Shown here piece after piece: positions 33,516 through 41,551 of a stretch of 64,000 bases of DNA. The notes below the pieces were generated by a model, which saw only the letters and a list, made by a program, of their open reading frames with translations, had not been told where the DNA came from and ran no database searches. This stretch comes from an uncultured Prevotella sp. (lineage in GTDB: Bacteria > Bacteroidota > Bacteroidia > Bacteroidales > Bacteroidaceae): assembly GCA_905235325.1 (NCBI GenBank), contig CAJOLE010000001.1, forward strand, positions 31,364-95,363, given 5' to 3'. The position numbers and the translations under genes are program-made. The first letter of the stretch is position 1; every line of letters begins with the position of its first letter.

Positions 33516-35324
33516 ATGCAGAATAACACCCATCTGGCCGTGCTCGTTCACGAACAGGCCAAGACCTACGGCGACCGCGAGGTGCTGATTTACAAGGACT
33601 TCGGCGGTACGGAGTGGAAGTCGTACTCGTGGAACCAGTTCTCGGCGGCGGTGAAGCAGGTGTCGAACGCCCTGCTGAACCTCGGCGTGAAGGTGCAGGA
33701 CAACGTGGGCATCTTTTCGCAGAACTCGGTGCAGTACCTGTTTTGCGACTTCGGTGCCTGGGGCATCCGCGCCGTCACCATCCCCTTCTACGCCACCTCG
33801 TCGGAGCAGCAGATACAGTTTATGCTGAACGACGCGAAGATACGCATCCTCTTCGTCGGCGAGCAGGAGCAGTATGACAAGGCGCACCGCGTGCAGGCCA
33901 CCTGCCGCACGCTGGAGCGCATCGTCGTCTTCGACCGCGGCGTCCGCCTGAACGAGGGCGACACGACGGCCGTCTACTTCGACGACCTGCTGCAGCAGGC
34001 TGAGGGGCTGCCCCGGCAGTCGGAGGTGGAGGCGCTGCAGGCGCAGGCCTCGATGGACGACATTGCCAGCATCCTCTACACCAGCGGGACGACGGGCGAC
34101 TCGAAGGGCGTCATCCTGACCTGCGGGCAGTACCACGCCGCCTTTGAGGCCAACCACAAGTGCGTGCCCGTGGGCGAGCAGGACCGCGTGCTGGACTTCC
34201 TGCCCTTCACCCACATCTTCGAGAAGGGCTGGAAGCTGCTGTGCCTGACCGAGGGCGCCCGGCTCATCGTGAACACCTACCCGCAGCAGGTGCAGCAGTC
34301 GATGAAGGATACCCACCCGACGTGTATGTCAAGCGTGCCCCGCTTCTGGGAGAAGGTCTACCAGGGCGTGATGGAGAAGATAGAGTCGAGCGGCGGCGTG
34401 CAGCGCCGGCTGTTCGAGCACGCCATAGCCACGGGCCGCAAGCATAACATCGACTACGTGTCGAAAGGCAAGAAGCCGCCCCTGGCCCTCCACTTGGAGT
34501 ACGAGATGCTCGACAGGACCGTCTTCTCGCTCGTCCGCAAGGAGCTGGGGCTTGAGAACGCCCACTTCTTCCCCACCGCCGGCGCGACGGTGAACCCGAA
34601 GGTCGAGGAGTTCGTCCACTCTATCGGCATCAACATGGTGGTGGGCTACGGGCTGACCGAAAGCCTGGCCACCGTCTCGTGCAACCACCTCGGCGAGCCG
34701 TGGACGGTGGGAAGCGTGGGCATACCCATCGAGGGGCTCTCAGTCCGCATCAGCGACGAGGGCGAGGTGCTGCTGAAGGGGCCCACCATCACGCGGGGCT
34801 ACTACAACCGCGACGACCTGACCCGCCAGTCGTTCACCGACGACGGCTACTTCCGCACCGGCGACTCCGGCTACATGGAGGGCGGCGAACTCTTCCTGAA
34901 GGACCGCATCAAGGACCTCTTCAAGACCAGCAACGGCAAGTACATCGCTCCGCAGATGATCGAGTCGAAGATTCTCGTCGACAAGTACGTCGACCAGATA
35001 GCCATCATCGCCGACCAGCGCAAGTTCGTCTCGGCGCTCATCATTCCCGTCTACCCGCTGCTCGAGGAGTACGCCCGCGCGCACGGCATCAAGTTCGGGA
35101 GCCGTGAGGAGCTGTGCCGGAACCCGCAAATCTACGACATGATGAAGACGCGCATCGACACGCTGCAGCAGCAGCTGGCCCACTACGAGCAGGTCAAGCG
35201 GTTCACGCTGCTGCCCCACGCCTTCTCGATGGAGCGCGGCGAGCTGACCAACACGCTGAAGATCAAGCGCCGCGTGCTCGTCGAGAACTACCGCCGCGAG
35301 ATTGACAAGATGTACGAGGAGTAA
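33516..35324 (+). CDS. fadD: Long-chain acyl-CoA synthetase (AMP-dependent ligase)
   Basis: A 602-residue ANL-superfamily enzyme that activates fatty acids through an acyl-adenylate. The P-loop is ASILYTSGTTGDSKGVILT near residue 185. The A5 motif is VGYGLTESLATVS (near 375), and YFRTGDSGYMEGGELFLKDR carries the A7-A8 hinge. The C-terminal Lys region is RGELTNTLKIKRR. It is of the bubblegum/long-chain type. The true start is the Met at 33516, after the promoter. The frame continues upstream through the 21-nt repeats and gives an Arg-rich pseudo-extension that should not be annotated. The gene symbol is by function class only. Confidence 0.9.
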   Translation: MQNNTHLAVLVHEQAKTYGDREVLIYKDFGGTEWKSYSWNQFSAAVKQVSNALLNLGVKVQDNVGIFSQNSVQYLFCDFGAWGIRAVTIPFYATSSEQQIQFMLNDAKIRILFVGEQEQYDKAHRVQATCRTLERIVVFDRGVRLNEGDTTAVYFDDLLQQAEGLPRQSEVEALQAQASMDDIASILYTSGTTGDSKGVILTCGQYHAAFEANHKCVPVGEQDRVLDFLPFTHIFEKGWKLLCLTEGARLIVNTYPQQVQQSMKDTHPTCMSSVPRFWEKVYQGVMEKIESSGGVQRRLFEHAIATGRKHNIDYVSKGKKPPLALHLEYEMLDRTVFSLVRKELGLENAHFFPTAGATVNPKVEEFVHSIGINMVVGYGLTESLATVSCNHLGEPWTVGSVGIPIEGLSVRISDEGEVLLKGPTITRGYYNRDDLTRQSFTDDGYFRTGDSGYMEGGELFLKDRIKDLFKTSNGKYIAPQMIESKILVDKYVDQIAIIADQRKFVSALIIPVYPLLEEYARAHGIKFGSREELCRNPQIYDMMKTRIDTLQQQLAHYEQVKRFTLLPHAFSMERGELTNTLKIKRRVLVENYRREIDKMYEE

Positions 35325-35569
35325 GAGACCGAAGAATGGAAATAAACACCGTTACATTGACACCGGAAGTCTGCAATGACGTTAAAGCGTACGCGTACAC
35401 GTGATGAAGGGAACACCCACGAGGGCGCTCATCGTGACAGCCAAACCCAACGATGACGGGTGGCAGAAAGGCAACGGCACGACAAAGACCGTCAGCCACG
35501 AGGGGCAGGCGGTCAGCGTGAAGTTCCCGAAGTTTTCAGCAATTGTTTGCACAATTCAATTAAAAGTCG
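35325..35569. other. Spacer before prfB, possible decayed coding sequence
   Basis: About 245 bp. A 22-codon frame (35338-35406) ends in TGATG, overlapping the start of a second frame that begins MKGTPTRALIVTAKPNDDG and runs on towards prfB. Both look codon-like in composition but match nothing I know. A 10-bp palindrome GTACGCGTAC lies near 35388. I would not call a gene here. Confidence 0.4.
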
Positions 35570-35577
35570 TACCTTTG
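35570..35577 (+). promoter_or_regulatory. -7 promoter box of prfB
   Basis: TACCTTTG followed by CACCC, ending 5 nt before the ATG at 35583, so the transcript is probably leaderless. Confidence 0.7.
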
Positions 35578-35582
35578 CACCC

Positions 35583-36740
35583 ATGATTACGCAAGACCAA
35601 CTGAAAGACGTGCTCGACAGGGCTGACAAGCTCAAGCACTACCTCCGCATTGACGAGAAGCAGATAGAATGGGAGGAGGAAGACCTGCGCACGCAGGCTC
35701 CCGACTTCTGGGACGACCCAAAGCGGGCCGAGGCCCAGATGAAAAAGGTAAAGGGCATCAAGAAATGGATTGACGGCTTCAACGAGGTGCGCACCATGGC
35801 CGACGAACTGCAGCTGGCCTTCGACTTCTACAAGGAGGAGATGGTGACGGAGCAGGAAGTGGACGAGGCATACCTGAAGGCCATCACCGCCATTGAGGAC
35901 TTGGAACTGATGAACATGCTGCGCCAGGAGGAGGACCCGATGGACGCCGTGCTGAAGATAAACAGCGGCGCCGGCGGCACCGAGGCTCAGGACTGGGCCC
36001 AGATGCTGATGCGTATGTATATGCGCTGGGCCGAGGCCCACGGCTACAAGGTGACCATCGCCAACCTGCTGGAAGCCGACGATGCCGGCATCAAGAGCGT
36101 GACGATGCAGATAGAAAAGCAACGGACAGGCGACGGAACGGCGGGAATGGGAAGCGAATATGCCTACGGATTCCTGAAGTCGGAGAATGGCGTCCACCGG
36201 CTCGTGCGCGTCTCGCCGTTCAACGCACAGGGCAAGCGCATGACGTCCTTCGCATCCGTGTTTGTCACACCGCTGGTCGACGACACCATCGAGGTCTACG
36301 TCGACCCCGCCAAGCTGTCGTGGGACACGTTCCGCTCGTCAGGCGCCGGCGGTCAGAACGTCAACAAGGTGGAGTCGGGCGTCCGACTGCGATACTGGTA
36401 CACCGACCCTGACACGGGCGAGGAGGAGGAAATCCTCATCGAGAACACCGAGACCCGCGACCAGCCGAAGAACAAGGAGCGCGCCCTGACGCTGCTCCGC
36501 TCGCAGCTCTACGACCGCGCCATGAAGAAGCGCATGGAGGCGCAGGCCAAGATTGAGGCGGGCAAGAAGAAGATAGAGTGGGGCAGCCAGATACGCTCCT
36601 ACGTCTTCGACGACAAGCGCGTGAAGGACCACCGCACCAACTTCGAGACCCGCGACGTGGAGAGCGTCATGAACGGCAAGCTCGACGGCTTCATCAAGGC
36701 ATACCTCATGGAGTTCGCGCCCTCTGACAATGAGGGATGA
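35583..36740 (+). CDS. prfB: Peptide chain release factor 2
   Basis: A 385-residue release factor that recognises UAA/UGA and triggers peptide release. The SPF anticodon-like motif is in RVSPFNAQGKR, and the GGQ motif is in RSSGAGGQNVNKVES. The gene is in one continuous frame. At the usual programmed frameshift position, in LKHYLRIDEK (codons at 35640-35654), CTC CGC ATT GAC replaces the CTT TGA C slip site, so RF2 autoregulation by frameshifting is absent. Compared with other RF2 proteins there is an insertion of about 12 residues (180-191, QRTGDGTAGMGS) before EYAYGFLKSENGVHRLVR. The CYTH and small membrane genes follow. Confidence 0.95.
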   Translation: MITQDQLKDVLDRADKLKHYLRIDEKQIEWEEEDLRTQAPDFWDDPKRAEAQMKKVKGIKKWIDGFNEVRTMADELQLAFDFYKEEMVTEQEVDEAYLKAITAIEDLELMNMLRQEEDPMDAVLKINSGAGGTEAQDWAQMLMRMYMRWAEAHGYKVTIANLLEADDAGIKSVTMQIEKQRTGDGTAGMGSEYAYGFLKSENGVHRLVRVSPFNAQGKRMTSFASVFVTPLVDDTIEVYVDPAKLSWDTFRSSGAGGQNVNKVESGVRLRYWYTDPDTGEEEEILIENTETRDQPKNKERALTLLRSQLYDRAMKKRMEAQAKIEAGKKKIEWGSQIRSYVFDDKRVKDHRTNFETRDVESVMNGKLDGFIKAYLMEFAPSDNEG

Positions 36741-36801
36741 GGACTCTTGATTACCAATCTGTCAGCAAAGACAACGAAGCAATATTTAAACAAAGGAAAC
36801 T

Positions 36802-36957
36802 ATGGCAAAGAAAGTAGCAAAGGAGACCAACCCGAAGCGGGTGGCCTACGAGAAGAAACAGCAGGAGAAGGGCGAGAAAGTCATCAAGTGGATCATCGGC
36901 GTGCTCATTTTGCTCGCCGTCATCTACGCTGCCTATTCCATCTGGCTCGTATCGTAA
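36802..36957 (+). CDS. Small single-span membrane protein (51 residues)
   Basis: The frame ATGGCAAAGAAAGTAGC to TAA encodes 51 residues. The first half is strongly basic and charged (AKKVAKETNPKRVAYEKKQQ). One membrane helix follows (VIKWIIGVLILLAVIYAAYS), giving an N-in topology. AAAGGAAAC before the ATG is a possible ribosome-binding site. The stop overlaps the CYTH start (TAATG), so the two are coupled. Similar tiny proteins follow prfB in other Bacteroidota. The function is unknown, but the coupling and clear membrane segment support a real gene. Confidence 0.75.
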   Translation: MAKKVAKETNPKRVAYEKKQQEKGEKVIKWIIGVLILLAVIYAAYSIWLVS

Positions 36958-37457
36958 TGAGCGGCATGGAGATTGAACGGAAGTTCCTGGTGCGCGGCTC
37001 CGACTACAAGCAGCGCGCCTACGCTTCCGACCGCATCAAGCAGGGCTATATCTGCAGCGGCCACGGCCGAACCGTCAGGGTGAGGCTACGTGGCGGCAGG
37101 GGATTCCTGACCATCAAGGGCCCGTCGGCCGACGGCGGGCTGAGCCGCTACGAGTTCGAGAAGGAGATAACGACCGACGAGGCCGAACACTTGTTCGCGC
37201 TCTGCAAGCCGGGCATCATCGACAAGACGCGCTACCTCGTCAGGAGCGGGAAGCACACCTTCGAGGTCGACGAGTTCTACGGCGACAACGAGGGACTGGT
37301 GATGGCCGAGGTGGAACTGTCGGCTCCCGACGAACCGTTCGAAAAACCCGATTTCATCGGTAAAGAAGTGACCGGCGACGGCCGCTTCTACAACGGCCAC
37401 CTGCGGGAGTACCCCTTCAGCCTTTGGGGCAGCACTTTAACAGAAGAATACCGATAA
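36957..37457 (+). CDS. CYTH-domain protein (triphosphate tunnel metalloenzyme)
   Basis: A 166-residue protein. It opens with the family signature ExExK as MEIERKFLV. Alternating charged beta-strands follow (RTVRVRLRGGRGFLTIKG, RYEFEKEI, DKTRYLVRSGKHTFEVDEF, VMAEVELSAPDEPF), which make the tunnel. Family members hydrolyse inorganic triphosphate or related organic triphosphates. The start at 36957 overlaps the preceding stop; MEIERK at 36966 is an alternative. The 3' end overlaps the convergent VanZ gene by 41 bp. It is probably co-transcribed with prfB. Confidence 0.92.
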   Translation: MSGMEIERKFLVRGSDYKQRAYASDRIKQGYICSGHGRTVRVRLRGGRGFLTIKGPSADGGLSRYEFEKEITTDEAEHLFALCKPGIIDKTRYLVRSGKHTFEVDEFYGDNEGLVMAEVELSAPDEPFEKPDFIGKEVTGDGRFYNGHLREYPFSLWGSTLTEEYR

Positions 37458-37815
37458 GGGCACCAAGGCTTACGCCTACGGCGTTGGCTGTCAGGTCGAG
37501 CCAGTCGCCACTGCGGTGGCCGCCGGTACAGTACTCCTGTAACAGCTCCAGGACACCGCTCATCACGATAGGCATGAGCCACGCCCAGAAGAACAGCTTC
37601 TTGTAGTCCGGACTGCGATGCCGTCGCCAGTACTCCCACCAGATGACCGTGCACGTGCCGCCGTACATGACGAAGTGCGTCCACTTGTCGGCAAAGGCAA
37701 CGTCGTCGAACGGTGTCTCGGGGAAGAAGGGCGTGAGCGACAACACCCATATCAGGGCGATGCAAAATGCCGAAAGAGGGTACTTCCGGGCGTATTTTCT
37801 GACTATTTTTACCAT
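37417..37815 (-). CDS. VanZ-family membrane protein
   Basis: A 132-residue protein with four hydrophobic segments: PLSAFCIALIWVLSLTPFFP, DKWTHFVMYGGTCTVIWWEY, LFFWAWLMPIVMSGVLELLQ and LTANAVGVSLGALIGILLL. The motifs DKWTHFVMYGG and ELLQEY with GDWLDLTANAVG match VanZ-like/phosphotransbutyrylase-type proteins. VanZ itself gives low-level teicoplanin resistance, but most chromosomal homologues have no known role. The start at 37815 follows the -7 box. Upstream Mets lie in sequence that belongs to the divergent transporter. The last 41 bp are antisense to the CYTH gene. Confidence 0.87.
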   Translation of the reverse strand: MVKIVRKYARKYPLSAFCIALIWVLSLTPFFPETPFDDVAFADKWTHFVMYGGTCTVIWWEYWRRHRSPDYKKLFFWAWLMPIVMSGVLELLQEYCTGGHRSGDWLDLTANAVGVSLGALIGILLLKCCPKG

Positions 37816-37844
37816 TCTCTGAACTTTTACTGTCGTTTTGTGTG

Positions 37845-37852
37845 CAAAAATA
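37845..37852 (-). promoter_or_regulatory. -7 promoter box of the VanZ gene
   Basis: TATTTTTG followed by CACAC on the minus strand, 29 nt before the ATG at 37815. It is nearly back to back with the divergent transporter promoter. Confidence 0.6.
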
Positions 37853-37864
37853 AGGTTTTTTTTA

Positions 37865-37872
37865 TACTTTTG
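37865..37872 (+). promoter_or_regulatory. -7 promoter box of the first NSS transporter gene
   Basis: TACTTTTG followed by CAAG, 25 nt before the ATG at 37898. It starts 12 bp after the opposing VanZ box. Confidence 0.65.
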
Positions 37873-37897
37873 CAAGCGATAACCGAAGAATATTGAT

Positions 37898-39262
37898 ATG
37901 GCTAAATTGGAACGAGCAAATTTCAGCGGAAAACTCGGCATCATCTTGGCTACGGCAGGCTCGGCCGTCGGACTGGGCAATGTGTGGCGCTTCCCCTATA
38001 TGACGGGTGCGAACGGTGGAGCCGTGTTCATCCTGCTTTATATGGTCTGCGTACTCCTGCTGGGCATCCCCTGCATGATCAGCGAGTTTATCATCGGCCG
38101 CCACGGACAGGCCAATACGGCGCGCGCCTACCGCAAACTATCGAGGGGCACGCCGTGGTCGATCATCGGCTACATGGGCGTGCTGACGGGATTCCTCATC
38201 ACGGGCTACTACGCCGTGGTGGCGGGCTGGTGCCTGCAGTACATCTGGGCCTCGCTCATCGGGCAGATGCAAGGCGACCCCGAGTACTTCAAGACTTACT
38301 TTGCCGAGTTCTCGGGCGACCCTGTGAAGCCCGTCTTCTGGACGGTCATCATCCTCGGCATCACCTATATTATTATAGAGCACGGCGTGCGCGACGGCAT
38401 CGAGCGGGCCTCGAAGCTGCTGATGCCCACGCTGTTCCTGCTGCTGCTCGTCATTGTCGGAGCCTCGTGTATGCTGCCCGGAGCCGACAAGGGCATTGAG
38501 TTCCTGTTCAAACCCGACCTCACGGCACTCAACAGCAACGTATTCCTCGCCGCCCTCGGACAGGCATTCTACTCGCTATCCATCGCCATGGGCTGCATCT
38601 GCACCTATGCCAGCTACTTCTCGAAGCAGACCAACCTGACGAAGTCGGCCGTACAGATTTGCGTCATCGACTCCTTCGTGGCCATCCTCGCCGGACTGAT
38701 GATCTTCCCCGCGGCCTTTTCCGTCGGTGTCAACCCCGACTCTGGGCCGTCGCTCATCTTTATCACGCTGCCCAACGTCTTCCAGCAGGCTTTTGCACAG
38801 ATGCCCCTCGTGGGCTACGTCATTTCGCTGCTGTTCTTCCTGCTGCTGTCGCTCGCGGCCCTGACGTCGCTCATCTCGCTCCACGAGGTCAGCACTGCCT
38901 TCTTCCACGAGGAACTGGTCATTACGCGCAAGAAGGCGGCGTGCTTGGTCACCGTCAGCACCTGCATCGTCGGCGTGTTCTGCTCGCTGTCGCTCGGAGC
39001 CGTCGGCCACTCGCTGGAGTTCTTCGGCCGCACGTTGTTCGACTGGTTCGACTTCGTCACCGGACAGATATTCCTGCCCGTCGTGGGCTTCCTGACGTGC
39101 ATCTTCATCGGCTGGTTCGTACCCCATAAGGTGGTTCACGACGAGTTCACCAACTGGGGCACGCTGCGGGGGCGCTTCTTCCACTTCTACATCTTCCTCG
39201 TGAAGTATATCTGCCCCGTCTGCATCCTGTTTATTTTCCTCCACCAACTCGGACTGATATAA
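37898..39262 (+). CDS. Sodium-dependent transporter, NSS/SNF family (first of two)
   Basis: A 454-residue LeuT-fold transporter. The membrane-1 signature is LATAGSAVGLGNVWRFPYMT near residues 15-34, which carries the sodium and substrate sites. ALGQAFYSLSIAMGCICTYA is the membrane-6 region, and FPAAFSVGVNPDSGPSLIFI is also conserved. About eleven to twelve hydrophobic spans are present. NSS proteins couple Na+ to uptake of amino acids or amines. The substrate is not evident. A paralogue starts 1 bp after the stop, and the pair is probably one transcript. Confidence 0.93.
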   Translation: MAKLERANFSGKLGIILATAGSAVGLGNVWRFPYMTGANGGAVFILLYMVCVLLLGIPCMISEFIIGRHGQANTARAYRKLSRGTPWSIIGYMGVLTGFLITGYYAVVAGWCLQYIWASLIGQMQGDPEYFKTYFAEFSGDPVKPVFWTVIILGITYIIIEHGVRDGIERASKLLMPTLFLLLLVIVGASCMLPGADKGIEFLFKPDLTALNSNVFLAALGQAFYSLSIAMGCICTYASYFSKQTNLTKSAVQICVIDSFVAILAGLMIFPAAFSVGVNPDSGPSLIFITLPNVFQQAFAQMPLVGYVISLLFFLLLSLAALTSLISLHEVSTAFFHEELVITRKKAACLVTVSTCIVGVFCSLSLGAVGHSLEFFGRTLFDWFDFVTGQIFLPVVGFLTCIFIGWFVPHKVVHDEFTNWGTLRGRFFHFYIFLVKYICPVCILFIFLHQLGLI

Positions 39263-39263
39263 G

Positions 39264-40613
39264 ATGGAACGCGGTAACTTCGGCACAAAGATAGGCATCA
39301 TCCTGGCCACGGCGGGCTCGGCTGTCGGACTGGGCAACGTGTGGCGCTTCCCTTACATGGCCGGCGAGAACGGCGGTGCGGCGTTCATCGTCCTCTACTT
39401 CGGCTGCATCCTGCTGCTGGGCATTCCAGGGATGGTCAGCGAGTTCATCGTGGGCCGCCACGCACAGTCGAACGCCTACCACGCCTACGGCAAGATGGGG
39501 GGCCGCCCATGGCGGTTCGTGGGCATTCTCGGCATCCTCACCTCGACCATCATCCTCGGCTTCTACGCCGTGGTGGCCGGCTGGTGCCTGCAGTATCTCT
39601 TTGCCTCCGTTGCCGGACAGCTCAACGGCGATGCCACTTACGTCCAGAACTACTTTCTGACCTTCTCGGCCGACCCCGTGAAGCCCTGCCTCTGGGGCAT
39701 CGGTTTCGTGCTGCTCACCCATCTGGTCATTATCCGGGGCGTGCAGCGGGGCATAGAGCGGGCGTCGAAAATCCTCATGCCGCTGCTGCTCATCCTGCTG
39801 GTAGTCATCGTCGTCGCCGCGTGCCTGCTGCCGGGAGCATGGAAGGGCATAGAGTTCCTGCTCAAGCCCGACTTCTCGAAGGTTACCCGCAGCGTGCTGC
39901 TCGAAGCCCTTGGGCAGGCCTTCTTCTCGCTGTCGCTCGGCACGGCCTGCCTCTGTACCTACGCCAGCTACTTCTCGCGCAAGACCAACCTGCTACGCTC
40001 GGCTTTACAGATAGCTCTGCTCGACACCGCGATAGCCATTATGGCCGGACTGATGATCTTCCCGGCAGCCTTCTCAGTGGGTGTCAACCCCGACTCGGGG
40101 CCGTCGCTCATCTTCATTACCCTGCCCAATGTCTTCCAGCAGGCTTTCTCGGCCATGCCCGCCGTGGGCTACGTCATTGGCATCCTGTTCTACGCCCTGT
40201 TAGTGTTCGCTGCTCTCACATCGACCATCTCGATGCACGAGATAGGCACAGCCTTCTTCCACGAGGAGTTGCACTTGTCGCGCCCGAAGGCCGCCTGGAT
40301 TCTGACCGTCGTCTGCTCGGTCCTTGCCGTCTTCTGTTCGCTCAGCGTCGGTGCGGTTGACGCCATTCGGCTCTTCGGCCTGTCGCTGATGGATTTCTGC
40401 GACCGGCTGACGGCTCAGGTCATGCTGCCTGCGGGTGCCCTGCTCACCAGCCTTATGCTCGGCTGGTTCGTGCCCCGCCGTCTGCTCCATGATGAGTTCA
40501 CCAATCAGGGTACCGTCTGCCTCCGCCTGTTCGCCCTCTGGCACTTCTGCGTGCGCTTTGTCGTGCCGCTCTGCATCCTGCTCATCTTCCTCCACCAGTT
40601 AGGTGTGATATGA
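39264..40613 (+). CDS. Sodium-dependent transporter, NSS/SNF family (second of two)
   Basis: A 449-residue paralogue of the preceding gene. It shares LATAGSAVGLGNVWRFPYMA, ALGQAFFSLSLGTACLCTYA and FPAAFSVGVNPDSGPSLIFI. The start lies 1 bp after the stop of the first transporter, and its stop overlaps the HhH gene by 4 bp. The two proteins are alike along their length, which points to tandem duplication. Differences cluster in the loops and in membrane regions 3 and 8, so their substrates may differ, or they may work as a pair. Confidence 0.93.
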   Translation: MERGNFGTKIGIILATAGSAVGLGNVWRFPYMAGENGGAAFIVLYFGCILLLGIPGMVSEFIVGRHAQSNAYHAYGKMGGRPWRFVGILGILTSTIILGFYAVVAGWCLQYLFASVAGQLNGDATYVQNYFLTFSADPVKPCLWGIGFVLLTHLVIIRGVQRGIERASKILMPLLLILLVVIVVAACLLPGAWKGIEFLLKPDFSKVTRSVLLEALGQAFFSLSLGTACLCTYASYFSRKTNLLRSALQIALLDTAIAIMAGLMIFPAAFSVGVNPDSGPSLIFITLPNVFQQAFSAMPAVGYVIGILFYALLVFAALTSTISMHEIGTAFFHEELHLSRPKAAWILTVVCSVLAVFCSLSVGAVDAIRLFGLSLMDFCDRLTAQVMLPAGALLTSLMLGWFVPRRLLHDEFTNQGTVCLRLFALWHFCVRFVVPLCILLIFLHQLGVI

Positions 40614-41491
40614 AGTTCTTTTATCTGCAGAAGTCCGACCGCCATGTCATCACGCTGTTGCTGTGTGTCATCGCGGCAGCGCTGGCCGTCATCTGTTTTA
40701 CCGACAGCCGCGAGGAGGATTCTTCTGCATTGCAAGAAGTGAAGACCACCAAGAGCGGCAAGACCAAATACCAGAAGAAAACCTATACCTACAATCAGGG
40801 CCAGACCCGACAGCCGGAGCTGTTCCCCTTTGACCCCAACACCGCCGACTCTACAGAGTTGCTCCGCCTCGGCCTGAAACCTTGGCAAGTGGTCAACATC
40901 TACAAGTATAGGGCTGCCGGCGGCATCTACCGCAAGCCGCGCGACTTCGCCCGCCTCTACGGGCTGACGCTGAAGCAGTACAGGCAGTTGGAGCCGTATA
41001 TCCGCATCAGTGAGGAGAACCTGCCAGCCGAGAACTACTTTTATAAGTACGAGCCCGTAGAGGAGCGCGACACCGTGAAGTACCCCGTCAAGCTGCAGCC
41101 CGAGGAACGCATCGTGCTGAACCGCGCCGACACCGCCCAGCTGCGCAAGGTACCCGGCATCGGCCCCTACTTCGCCCGCAAGATTGTGGATTATCGCGAG
41201 CGCCTTGGCGGCTACTACCGCGTGCAGCAGCTCTTGGAAATTGAGGACTTCCCCGAGACCGCCGTCAACTTCTTCATCATTCCAGACGAAACGGAGTTCC
41301 GCAAGATGAACCTCAACCGCCTCAGTCTTAACGAACTGAAGCGGCATCCGTACATCAGCTTCTACCAGGCCCGCGCCATCGTAGACTACCGCCGCCTGCA
41401 CGGCCGCCTCGAGAGCCTGCATCAGCTCCAGTTGCTGCCTGACTTCACGCCCGAGGCCATCGAGCGTCTGGAGCCCTACGTGGAGTACTGA
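40610..41491 (+). CDS. ComEA-like helix-hairpin-helix protein
   Basis: A 293-residue protein. An N-terminal hydrophobic segment (HVITLLLCVIAAALAVICF) anchors it or acts as a signal. A polar linker follows, then three HhH blocks: FDPNTADSTELLRLGLKPWQ (near 85), VLNRADTAQLRKVPGIGPYF (near 166) and NLNRLSLNELKRHPYISFYQ (near 235). HhH repeats bind DNA non-specifically. ComEA has this layout and hands DNA to ComEC during transformation, but the same architecture occurs in other envelope proteins. A ComEC homologue lies at 6673-8154. It overlaps the upstream transporter gene by 4 bp. Confidence 0.85.
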   Translation: MKFFYLQKSDRHVITLLLCVIAAALAVICFTDSREEDSSALQEVKTTKSGKTKYQKKTYTYNQGQTRQPELFPFDPNTADSTELLRLGLKPWQVVNIYKYRAAGGIYRKPRDFARLYGLTLKQYRQLEPYIRISEENLPAENYFYKYEPVEERDTVKYPVKLQPEERIVLNRADTAQLRKVPGIGPYFARKIVDYRERLGGYYRVQQLLEIEDFPETAVNFFIIPDETEFRKMNLNRLSLNELKRHPYISFYQARAIVDYRRLHGRLESLHQLQLLPDFTPEAIERLEPYVEY

Positions 41492-41535
41492 AAAAGAAAA
41501 ACGGTCTAATATTTTGTCGTTTCGCTTTTTTGCCG

Positions 41536-41543
41536 TACCTTTG
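41536..41543 (+). promoter_or_regulatory. -7 promoter box of the SpmA/SpmB-type gene
   Basis: TACCTTTG followed by CAGC, 8 nt before the ATG at 41552, so the leader is very short. It probably drives 41552-47570. Confidence 0.7.
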
Positions 41544-41551
41544 CAGCTGGT

